DNA of 59,232 bases from Hydrogenophaga aromaticivorans (GTDB taxonomy: Bacteria > Pseudomonadota > Gammaproteobacteria > Burkholderiales > Burkholderiaceae_C): the NCBI RefSeq assembly GCF_013387465.1, contig NZ_VYGV01000001.1, forward strand, positions 357,986 to 417,217, in the 5' to 3' direction. The stretch's first letter is position 1. The number at the start of each line of letters is the position of its first letter. The notes beneath the pieces were generated by a model that saw only the letters and a program-made list of their open reading frames with translations, did not search any database and was not told where the DNA came from. Made by a program: the position numbers and the translations under genes. Positions 52,463-59,232 of the stretch are shown here, piece by piece.

Positions 52463-53896
52463 ATGAAAAAACCCACTGCGCAAGGCGGCCTGCTGGTCGC
52501 CGTCGCGCTGTTCAGCGGAGCCTTGCTGCTCTCCTGGATCACGCACGGGACCGGCGTCGTCCGCGACGACCCCAAGCGAAACATCAGCGTGCCCCAGCAG
52601 TTGACCGTGCCCCTGCAGGTGCAGGCCGCCTACAACGGCAGCGACATGTTCTTCCGCTACCGCTGGCCCGCCGAGAAGCCGGGCATCTTTCACGACGTCG
52701 TCATGTTCGAGGACGGCAAGTGGGTCACCAAAGGCAAGGCGGTGCCGGGCTCTGAACCCGATGGCCTGCACGAGGACCGGGTGGCCATGATGCTCGACGA
52801 CGGCAGCGTGCCCGAGTTCGCGCGCTACGGTGGCTACCTGGCCATCGGCCCGGGCATCGCCACCTTCACAGAACATGCTGCAGGCGACGAGGTCAAGGCA
52901 CATCCCTACCTGGGCAAGAAGCTCAAACAGGAAGAGGTCAGCAAGCACCTGCCGCAGACGCGCACCGACATCACGGACTGGGCCAGCGTGCAACCCGAAG
53001 ACACCTTGAAGGCGCAGCGGGCCGCCGGCTATTTTCTGGATCTGTGGCACTGGCGCGGTCATCGCTCGAACCCGATCAACATGTCCGACGACCAGGTGGT
53101 CGCCGAAGCGCGGTTGGGCGATGCCGGCAAGAGCAGCGCGGCGTCCAACTGGGACGGTGAACTCAAGCAACCCAAGCTGATGTTCAACAGCGCCACCACC
53201 GGTTACAAGGCCCTGAAGTGGGACGACGTGGTGGGCGGCAAGCTGTCGCAGGACGGCACCTACTTCCTGCGCGACGGCGAGGCGGTGCCTTTTGATCCCG
53301 CCGCCGGCTGGCAGAACGGCGACACCCTGCCGCGGCGCATCCTGCGCACGCCCGAAGAATCGATGGCCGACATCGCCGTGCAAGGCAAGGGGCGCTGGGC
53401 CGATGGTTTCTGGGACGTGACGCTCACGCGCAAGCTCGACACCGGGCACCCGCTGGACGACAAGATCCTGAAAGACCAGGGCGCCTACGCGGTGGCGTTC
53501 GCCATCCACCGCAACGCCACCGGTGGGCGCTGGCACTACGTGTCCCTGCCCGCCACGCTGGGCCTGGGCCGTGACGCCCACATCGTGGCGCAGAAGTTCG
53601 ATGGGGCCGCGCCCGTCTGGAAAGACCAGTGGACCACGGTGGAGCTCTTCTACCCCGGCCAGGTGAGCTGGCCGCACCTCAACAGCACCCGGCACGCGGG
53701 CGCGAAGTTCATCAAACAGGGTCAGCCGGTGACCACGCACCACAGCGTGAGCCAGCTCAAGCACTACGGCATCGAAGCGGAATTCGCGAGCGACATCTAC
53801 AACCAGTGGCGCTGGACGCTGCTCGCCGGTCTGGCGCTGATCGTGGCGTTCGGCTTTGCCCTCAACCAGTTGCTCAAGCGCAATACAGGAGTTTGA
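52463..53896 (+). CDS. ethylbenzene-dehydrogenase-type haem-binding membrane-anchored protein
   Basis: 477 residues. An N-terminal helix (about 10-28) and a C-terminal helix (about 452-470) flank a large periplasmic domain resembling the gamma subunit of ethylbenzene/DMSO-reductase-type enzymes (LTVPLQVQAAYNGSDMFFRYRW, DLWHWRGHRSNPINMSDDQVV, WADGFWDVTLTRKL). There is no CxxCH, so any haem b is bound non-covalently. Probably an electron-transfer component in anaerobic respiration. Behind an FNR-like box and followed two bases later by a DUF2231 membrane protein. Confidence 0.8.
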   Translation: MKKPTAQGGLLVAVALFSGALLLSWITHGTGVVRDDPKRNISVPQQLTVPLQVQAAYNGSDMFFRYRWPAEKPGIFHDVVMFEDGKWVTKGKAVPGSEPDGLHEDRVAMMLDDGSVPEFARYGGYLAIGPGIATFTEHAAGDEVKAHPYLGKKLKQEEVSKHLPQTRTDITDWASVQPEDTLKAQRAAGYFLDLWHWRGHRSNPINMSDDQVVAEARLGDAGKSSAASNWDGELKQPKLMFNSATTGYKALKWDDVVGGKLSQDGTYFLRDGEAVPFDPAAGWQNGDTLPRRILRTPEESMADIAVQGKGRWADGFWDVTLTRKLDTGHPLDDKILKDQGAYAVAFAIHRNATGGRWHYVSLPATLGLGRDAHIVAQKFDGAAPVWKDQWTTVELFYPGQVSWPHLNSTRHAGAKFIKQGQPVTTHHSVSQLKHYGIEAEFASDIYNQWRWTLLAGLALIVAFGFALNQLLKRNTGV

Positions 53897-53898
53897 TC

Positions 53899-54447
53899 AT
53901 GGATGCCTATCACGTCTTGATGGTTCACTTTCCCATCGCGCTTTGGATGACCGCCACGCTGGCGATCTTCCTGCGCGTATTCTCCGACGGCCCGCTGGCC
54001 AAGTCCGTGGACCACGCGCTGGTGCCGCTGCTCAGCGCCAGCCTGGTGTTCGGCATCATCGCGTTTGCCATCGGCCTGATGGTGTGGCCCTGGGAAACGA
54101 TCTCCGCGTCGGCCCTGGGCCGCAACCACGTGCTGCTTGCCAGCTGGACCGTGGCCTTCTGGGCCGTGATCCTGTTCGTGCGCTGGCGCCGTGGCGAGAG
54201 CGTGTGGCAGGGCATGTCTCGCTGGGTCATGGCCGGTCTGGCCTTCCTGGGCAGCGCCCTGCTGGGCATCACCGGCACGCTGGGCGGTCACCTCGTGGGA
54301 ATCTACACCGAGGTGTCCGATCTGCTGCGCCTGCTGGGCTGGGAAGTGTACACCACCTACTACGTGCCCAACACCACACTGATCGCCTTGGGCGTGATTT
54401 CGCTGTTGCTGCTGGTCATGGCTTTCTGGGGTCGCAAAGCCGCCTGA
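53899..54447 (+). CDS. DUF2231-like membrane protein
   Basis: 182 residues, about five to six membrane helices. The start MDAYHVLMVHFPIALWMTATL shows the HxxxVHFPIAL signature of DUF2231, whose histidines may bind haem. The start at 53899 is supported by AGGAG and by its position two bases after the upstream stop. A longer open frame starting at 53629 overlaps the upstream gene and was rejected. It likely forms a membrane partner for the haem-binding protein, perhaps passing electrons from quinol. Function inferred from context. Confidence 0.8.
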   Translation: MDAYHVLMVHFPIALWMTATLAIFLRVFSDGPLAKSVDHALVPLLSASLVFGIIAFAIGLMVWPWETISASALGRNHVLLASWTVAFWAVILFVRWRRGESVWQGMSRWVMAGLAFLGSALLGITGTLGGHLVGIYTEVSDLLRLLGWEVYTTYYVPNTTLIALGVISLLLLVMAFWGRKAA

Positions 54448-54483
54448 TCCCGGCCCGCGCGCACCGCAACCGTCTGGCGCAGT

Positions 54484-55338
54484 TCACTGCGCCTGCGGCT
54501 TGCGCCAGAGCAGCATCAGCGCCAGCAGGGCCGAGGCCACCATGAGGAAGAGGCTGATCGCGTTGAGCACCGGCGTGGCGCCCTCGCGCATGCGGCTGTA
54601 CATCAGCACGGTGAGCGGGGAATCCGAACCCACCAGCATCAGCGTGGTGTTGAAGTTCTCGAACGACATCAGGAAGGCCATGGCCGCGGCGCCGATCATG
54701 CTCGGCCGCAGGTAGGGCAAGGTGATGGTCCAGAGCACCGCGAGGCGGCTCGCGCCGAGGTTGTAGGCGGCTTCTTCGAGCGTGCGGTCGAAGCGGCGCA
54801 GGCTGGCCGAGATGGTGAGCGTGGCGATGGTCACGATGTAGCAGAACTGCCCGAGGATCACCAGCGGCAGGCCGGGTCGCAAGAAGTCCAGCTCCAGGCC
54901 CCAGGTTTCGTCGGCGAAGTTGGCGATGCGGCTGGCAAAGGCGAGGATGGAAATGCCCAGGATCACACCCGGAATCACCAGCGGCAGCATGGCCAGCAGC
55001 GCGATCGCGTTCTTGCCCGGAAATTCAAAACGCTCAAGCAGGAAGGCGTTGCAGGTGCCCACACCCACCGACAACAGCGTGACCCACAGCGCCACCCAGG
55101 CGCTCACGCCCATGCTCTGCAGCAGCTCGCCGTCGGCCAGCAACCCCGTGCGCGCATCGCTGTTCGCGGTGAACCAGTCGAGCGTGAAACCCATCCAGGG
55201 CGGCGTCGGGTAGTCGGCGTTGTTGAACGCGAACACCGCCACCACCAGCAGCGGCACGAACAGGAACACGAAGAAGCAGGCCACGAAAGTGCCGAGGCCG
55301 AAGCGCTGGATGGCCGGGCGAGGCAGTGACGGAATCAT
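54484..55338 (-). CDS. potC: polyamine-type ABC transporter permease (PotC-like)
   Basis: 284 residues, six membrane helices. The EAA loop RRFDRTLEEAAYNLGASRLAVLWTITLPYLRPS contacts the ATPase. The start at 55338 overlaps the preceding permease stop by four bases (ATGA). Last gene of a pot-type operon D-A-B-C. Confidence 0.92.
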   Translation of the reverse strand: MIPSLPRPAIQRFGLGTFVACFFVFLFVPLLVVAVFAFNNADYPTPPWMGFTLDWFTANSDARTGLLADGELLQSMGVSAWVALWVTLLSVGVGTCNAFLLERFEFPGKNAIALLAMLPLVIPGVILGISILAFASRIANFADETWGLELDFLRPGLPLVILGQFCYIVTIATLTISASLRRFDRTLEEAAYNLGASRLAVLWTITLPYLRPSMIGAAAMAFLMSFENFNTTLMLVGSDSPLTVLMYSRMREGATPVLNAISLFLMVASALLALMLLWRKPQAQ

Positions 55339-56207
55339 GTCTTCATCACCGCGCCAAAGCGCTGGCCCGTGAGTTTCAGCCCGGCCCACACCAGCAGGCT
55401 GGAGAGGAACAGCAGCAGGAAACCGAAGGCCGCGCCCTGGTTCCAGTTGAAGCGGGTGATGAACTGGGTGTAGATCTGCTCGGTGAACCACAGCGAGTTC
55501 TTGCCGCCCAGCAGCGTGGGCGTGAGGTAGTTGCCCAGGCAGAGCATGAAGACGACGATGCTGCCGGCGGCGATGCCGGGCGCGGCGTGCGGGATGACGA
55601 TGCGGCGCACGATGTTGGCCGTCGAGCCGCCGAGGTCGTAGGCGGCTTCGATCAGGCTGTCGTCGAGACTCTCCAGGCTGTTGACCAGCGGGATCACCAT
55701 GAACAGCAGCGAGGCATAAACCAGGCCCACCAGGATGGTGGCGTCGTGGTACAGCAGCTCCACCGGCTGGCTGGCCAGGCCCAAGGCCTGCAGCAGGCTG
55801 GAAACCACGCCGGTTTCACGCAGCAGGATCAGCCAGCCCAGGGTGCGCACCATTTCGCTGACCCAGAACGGCAACAGGCACAGCACCAGCAGCACCATCT
55901 TCAGCCGCCCACGCGCCACCTTGGCGATGTACCACGCGGCGGGAAAAGCCAGCAACAGCGTGAGCCCGGTGGCCAGCACCGAGATCACCGCTGTGCGCAC
56001 AAAGGTGTTCCAGTACAGCGGCTCGTCGACGAAGGTGCGGTACTGGTCGAGGCTGGCGGCGTACTCCCCCGGCCCCACGCGCGCCTGCAGCGACAGCAGC
56101 AGCAGCAGCTCCACGTGCGGCAGGATCACCAGCCCCACCAGCCACAGCAGCGCCGGGGCCAGCAGCAGGCCCAGCATCCAACGGCGGTACGCGGTGGCGT
56201 CGCTCAT
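55335..56207 (-). CDS. potB: polyamine-type ABC transporter permease (PotB-like)
   Basis: 290 residues starting MSDATAYRRWMLGLLLAPALLW; six membrane helices and the EAA loop DDSLIEAAYDLGGSTANIVRRIVIPHAAPGI. The start follows the ATPase stop by four bases with GAGG. Pairs with the PotC-like permease. Confidence 0.92.
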   Translation of the reverse strand: MSDATAYRRWMLGLLLAPALLWLVGLVILPHVELLLLLSLQARVGPGEYAASLDQYRTFVDEPLYWNTFVRTAVISVLATGLTLLLAFPAAWYIAKVARGRLKMVLLVLCLLPFWVSEMVRTLGWLILLRETGVVSSLLQALGLASQPVELLYHDATILVGLVYASLLFMVIPLVNSLESLDDSLIEAAYDLGGSTANIVRRIVIPHAAPGIAAGSIVVFMLCLGNYLTPTLLGGKNSLWFTEQIYTQFITRFNWNQGAAFGFLLLFLSSLLVWAGLKLTGQRFGAVMKT

Positions 56208-56211
56208 GGCC

Positions 56212-57336
56212 TCAAGCCGGGAAACACCAGGCCTGGGAAGGCTGGTAGCCAAAGTGCACGGTCTCGCCAGACTTCAGATCGGCGAGGCGGCCGGTGAGGG
56301 GCAGTGCGATGTGCAGCGGCGTCTGGCTCTTGTCTTCGAGCACCAGCACGGTGGAGTTGCCGCCATCGAACAGCACGCTCTGCACGCTCGCGCTCCAGGC
56401 CGGTTCGCCCGCGGGCAGTTCGCGCGGGCTGCGCCCGATCTCGATGGCTTCGGGGCGGATGAACAGCACCGCGGTCTGCCCCACGTCCACCGCGCCCACA
56501 CGCTGTGACCACAGACCCAGGCCGCTGGCCGTGCGCAGCAGCACCTGCTCGCCGTTGCGCGATTCGATCGTGCCTTCGAAGCGGTTGTTGTTGCCAACGA
56601 AACCCGCCACGAACGCGGTCTGCGGCTGGTAATACAGCTGCTGCGGCGTGCCCAGCTGTTCGAAGCGGCCGTGGTTCATCACCGCGACCTGGTCCGACAT
56701 GACCAGCGCTTCCGACTGGTCGTGCGTGATGTAGACGAAGGTGGTGCCGACCTCGGCCTGGAGTTGTTTCAACTCCACCTTCATGTGCTCACGCAGTTTC
56801 AGATCCAGCGCGCCCAGCGGCTCGTCGAGCAGCAGCAACGCGGGCTCCAGCACCAGCGAGCGCGCGATCGCCACGCGCTGCTTCTGCCCGCCCGAGAGCT
56901 GATCGATCCGCTTGCCCTCACTGCCTGGGAGTCCGACGCGTTGGAGCATGTCGATGACCTTGGCCTTGGCGCTGGCGCCCTTCACGCCGCGGCGCTCCAG
57001 GCCGTAGGCGATGTTCTCGCCCACGCTCATCATGGGAAACAGTGCCAGGTGCTGGAACACCATGTTCACCGGTCGCCGGTTGGGCGCGACACCCCGCATG
57101 GACGCGCCCTTGATCACGATGTCGCCATCGTCGGGCGCGATGAAACCCGCGACCATGCGCAACAGCGTGGTCTTGCCACAGCCCGAGGGCCCGAGAATGG
57201 AAAAGAACGAGCCCCGGCGCACCTGGAAACTCAGGTCATCCACCGCGGCAAACGCGCCATAGCGTTTGCGCACGGACCGGATGTCGAGATCGGGGGCGGT
57301 GGCGGGGCTGCCCGCGGCCGGCGTCGGCACCGCCAC
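56212..57336 (-). CDS. potA: polyamine-type ABC transporter ATPase (PotA-like)
   Basis: 374 residues. Walker A GPSGCGKTT (49-57), Q-loop VFQHLALFPMMSV, signature LSGGQKQRVAIARSL, Walker B LLLLDEPLGALD and the C-terminal TOBE domain (VLFIRPEAIEIGRSP) typical of CUT1/PotA-type ATPases. Energises uptake of spermidine/putrescine or a related cation. It starts three bases after the stop of the binding-protein gene. Confidence 0.93.
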   Translation of the reverse strand: MAVPTPAAGSPATAPDLDIRSVRKRYGAFAAVDDLSFQVRRGSFFSILGPSGCGKTTLLRMVAGFIAPDDGDIVIKGASMRGVAPNRRPVNMVFQHLALFPMMSVGENIAYGLERRGVKGASAKAKVIDMLQRVGLPGSEGKRIDQLSGGQKQRVAIARSLVLEPALLLLDEPLGALDLKLREHMKVELKQLQAEVGTTFVYITHDQSEALVMSDQVAVMNHGRFEQLGTPQQLYYQPQTAFVAGFVGNNNRFEGTIESRNGEQVLLRTASGLGLWSQRVGAVDVGQTAVLFIRPEAIEIGRSPRELPAGEPAWSASVQSVLFDGGNSTVLVLEDKSQTPLHIALPLTGRLADLKSGETVHFGYQPSQAWCFPA

Positions 57337-57339
57337 GGC

Positions 57340-58404
57340 TTACTGGGCGGCCTTGACGCGGTCGAGCACGCGGCCCTCGATGTCTTCGATGCCGGCCGGC
57401 ACGGCGGGGTACCACTTGATGTTCTTCAGCGCGGCTTCGGGGAAGCTGTCGGCGAACTGCTTCTTGAGCACCGGGTCCATCATCTGGTCGGCACCCTTGC
57501 TGGCGGTGAAGTTGCCGGCCGAGGAAGCCACCTTGGCGGCGATCTCGGGGCGCATGTTGAAGTTGATCCAGGCGTAGGCGGCGGCGTCGTTCTTGCCTTT
57601 GGCAGGGATGGCGAAGGTGTCCACCCAGCCCAGCGCGCCCGATTTCGGCGCCACGAACTTCACGTCGGGATTGGCCTTGTTCAGCTCCCAGCCGCCGGTG
57701 TCCCACATCATGGCCGTGGTGAGTTCACCCGAGCGGATGCCGGCGAGCAGCTGGTCCTTGCCGTCCCAGTAGAACTTCACGTTCTTCTTGCACTCGGTGA
57801 GCTTCTTGCCCATGTCGTCCATCAGCGCGCTGTAGGCCTTGGCGTCGCCGTAAAGCGCAAACGGGTCCTTGCCGGAGGCGAAGGCCATGGCGATCAGCGT
57901 GGGGCGCTTCAGGCGCATGCTGACCTTGCCGGCGTTTTCAGCCGCGCACAGGTCGGCGTAGTCGGTGGCCTTGGATGTCTTGGTGTTGACCACCAGGCCG
58001 TCGGTGCCCCAGATGTGCGGCAGGCCGTAGACCTTGCCGCCGACCGTGGTGTTTTTCTTGGTCGCGTCGAGCATGGACGGGATGAACAGATCGGCCTTGA
58101 TCTTGGACAGGTCCAGCGGCTTGTAGATCTTGAACTCGGTCTGCGGGCCGGCGATACGGTCCTGGCTGGGCTGGGCGAGGTCAAAGCCGGCACCGGCGGT
58201 GGCGCGCAGCTTGGAGATCATCTCTTCGTTGTTGGAGGTGGTCACCTCGACCTTGAAACCGGTCTCCTTGGTGAACTGCTCGATCACGTCCTTGGGCGCA
58301 TAACCGCCCCAGGTCAGCAGGCGCAGGGTCTTCTCTTGCGCCTGCGCGGCGCCAGCGGCCAGCAACAGCGTGGCCAGAACGATACGGGACAACTTGTTCT
58401 TCAT
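57340..58404 (-). CDS. potD: spermidine/putrescine-type periplasmic binding protein
   Basis: 354 residues. Signal peptide 1-22 (MKNKLSRIVLATLLLAAGAAQA). The mature protein begins QEKTLRLLTWGGYAPKDVIEQF, the PotD/PotF hallmark, with YGLPHIWGTDGLVVNTK and MMWDTGGWELNKANPDVKFVAPKSGALGWVDTFAIPAKGKN further on. First gene of potDABC. No strong Shine-Dalgarno. Related proteins bind other small cations or acids, so the ligand is probable rather than proven. Confidence 0.92.
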   Translation of the reverse strand: MKNKLSRIVLATLLLAAGAAQAQEKTLRLLTWGGYAPKDVIEQFTKETGFKVEVTTSNNEEMISKLRATAGAGFDLAQPSQDRIAGPQTEFKIYKPLDLSKIKADLFIPSMLDATKKNTTVGGKVYGLPHIWGTDGLVVNTKTSKATDYADLCAAENAGKVSMRLKRPTLIAMAFASGKDPFALYGDAKAYSALMDDMGKKLTECKKNVKFYWDGKDQLLAGIRSGELTTAMMWDTGGWELNKANPDVKFVAPKSGALGWVDTFAIPAKGKNDAAAYAWINFNMRPEIAAKVASSAGNFTASKGADQMMDPVLKKQFADSFPEAALKNIKWYPAVPAGIEDIEGRVLDRVKAAQ

Positions 58405-58560
58405 GGAGGAACTCGCTTTCAGAGTGGGTGTGACAGATCGGGGCGCCCGCTGGCCATCCCTCGGGTTTGACTGGATTCGAACCATCGCAGAATCCGGCAA
58501 AGGCCACAATAAGTCAAGACTGTGAAAGACACGTGACACAGCGCCCCGCGGCGGCCCTGC

Positions 58561-59040
58561 TCAAGCCGCCAGGTGAACCGCGTCGAAGCCCAGGTGGTGC
58601 AGGCACTCGCGAAGGATCAGCACCAGCGCATCACCAGCGGCGTGCTCAAAACCACTGCCCCGCGCCGACGGTGCGCCCATGGCCCGCGCGGCCAGTTGCT
58701 GGTATTCGTGTTCGATGACCGCCAGGCCAATGGCTCCGTTCACCAGGCCGCGAATGGCCCCAGCGTGTTGCAGCGGCGCCAAGGTCTGCGCGTCCACCAC
58801 CAGGCGCGAACCCGCGGGCACGTGGCGGTGCAGGCCTTCGATCTGGTCTTCCACGGTCTGGATCGCGTCCTCCAGCGCCAGCGGCGAAGGCCCGCTGTGA
58901 CCGGGCGCGGGCCAGAGCGTTTCGCATCCGATCGGCAGCACGAAGCGCTGGCCCTCGCCCCCTGGCACCCGCAGCTCGGCCACGGTTTCCCGGGCAGCGA
59001 TGTGCAGGTGCAGCGTGGCCGGCGCGGTGTTCGTTGGCAT
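58561..59040 (-). CDS. unknown protein
   Basis: 159 residues from the ATG at 59040, with GGAGG eleven bases ahead. Soluble, alpha/beta-looking (GCETLWPAPGHSGPSPLALEDAIQTVEDQIEGLHRHVPAGSRLVVDA). No signal peptide or known motif. It begins eight bases after the stop of a minus-strand gene of which only the 3' end is present, so it was the second gene of a unit now broken at the right edge. I do not recognise it. Confidence 0.6.
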   Translation of the reverse strand: MPTNTAPATLHLHIAARETVAELRVPGGEGQRFVLPIGCETLWPAPGHSGPSPLALEDAIQTVEDQIEGLHRHVPAGSRLVVDAQTLAPLQHAGAIRGLVNGAIGLAVIEHEYQQLAARAMGAPSARGSGFEHAAGDALVLILRECLHHLGFDAVHLAA

Positions 59041-59048
59041 GGTGTTCA

Positions 59049-59105
59049 AGCCTCCAGGTCCGGATCGAGCGCCGCGCTCAGCAGCGCCAGCACGCGGCCA
59101 TCGAT
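59049..59105 (-). pseudogene. 3' remnant of a minus-strand gene
   Basis: The minus strand reads IDGRVLALLSAALDPDLEA then TGA at 59049-59051, with good codon use and tight coupling to the next gene. Upstream of about 59105 the plus strand becomes transposase-like. The gene seems truncated at the junction. Its exact boundary and identity are unknown. Confidence 0.5.
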
Positions 59106-59232
59106 GCCATGGCCCAAGTCTTGGGTCGTTCACCAAGCACCATCAGCCGGGAGCTGCGGCGCAACGCTCAGCCCGCAGGCTACGCGAGCACCACAGCGCG
59201 TGCCTGCGCCCGACGGCGACGCCTGCAAGGCC
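59100..59232 (+). mobile_element. IS30-family transposase fragment, cut by the window end
   Basis: The plus strand encodes IDAMAQVLGRSPSTISRELR followed by RN, then a basic stretch with GYASTTARACARRRRL. The helix-turn-helix GRSPSTISRELRRN is the N-terminal signature of IS30 transposases. The residues that normally come before it (about 30) are not recognisable, so the 5' end is lost. The catalytic DDE domain would lie beyond the window. Confidence 0.75.

Noticed and set aside
51942..52466. 174-codon plus-strand frame between PepSY and the haem-binding protein
   Set aside because: It covers the FNR-like box and promoter of the next gene, has irregular codon use and no recognisable domain.

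Overview
The window looks like a chromosomal segment of a high-GC betaproteobacterium in the order Burkholderiales, most likely Comamonadaceae (Hydrogenophaga/Acidovorax-like). The basis is gene order (fur facing bamE-dapB-exbB-exbD-leuS-lptE-holA, and hpf-ptsN-hprK), family membership of the proteins, strong codon bias, and intergenic palindromes of a kind I associate with that family. This is inference from the sequence, not a database result. I found no rRNA, tRNA or CRISPR array. The only mobile DNA recognised is a truncated IS30-type transposase at the right edge.

Layout. 1-5.5 kb: a cytochrome c fragment, two small proteins, a DegP-type periplasmic protease with a small membrane protein, and a QseBC/PmrAB-like two-component system. 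5.6-9.1 kb: a DHA2 drug exporter, a YafJ-type amidotransferase, an SMR exporter and an unknown protein. 9.3-18.6 kb: a VF530 protein, gshB, a BenE transporter, the potassium transporter kup, gshA, proA, a DUF2855 protein and CreA. 18.7-26.2 kb: an aldehyde dehydrogenase with a complete branched-chain-type ABC transporter (livFGMHK) and a divergent AraC-family regulator, probably an aromatic or branched-substrate uptake and oxidation unit. 26.3-36 kb: the housekeeping block holA, lptE, leuS, exbD/exbB, dapB, bamE, fur, hprK, ptsN, hpf. 36-46 kb: an MFS transporter, a patatin-like lipase, corA, mtnN, an acyl-CoA ligase and pntBA. 46-54.5 kb: an accessory redox region with a Nudix hydrolase, two split-barrel flavin-type proteins (one fused to GAF and winged-helix domains), a hemerythrin protein, arfB, cytochrome b561 plus PepSY, and an FNR-box-preceded ethylbenzene-dehydrogenase-like haem-binding protein with a DUF2231 membrane partner. 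54.5-58.4 kb: a polyamine-type ABC transporter (potCBAD). 58.5 kb to the end: an unknown protein and a gene apparently cut by the IS30 fragment.

Three regulatory layers are not explained by the genes. (1) The corA leader encodes a 17-codon, four-proline peptide with a good ribosome binding site. It overlaps three mutually exclusive RNA stems in a 1:2, 2:3, 3:4 attenuator arrangement. (2) Direct repeats of YYTAAG-like half-sites with exact 11-base period lie before degP, the two-component operon, the hemerythrin gene (four in tandem) and PepSY-cytochrome b561, suggesting a PmrA/QseB-type regulon inside the window. (3) Eight copies of a three-hairpin palindromic repeat are present. Seven start within about 10 bases after a stop codon, and their outer stems change in sequence between copies while pairing is kept, which argues for selection on RNA or cruciform structure.
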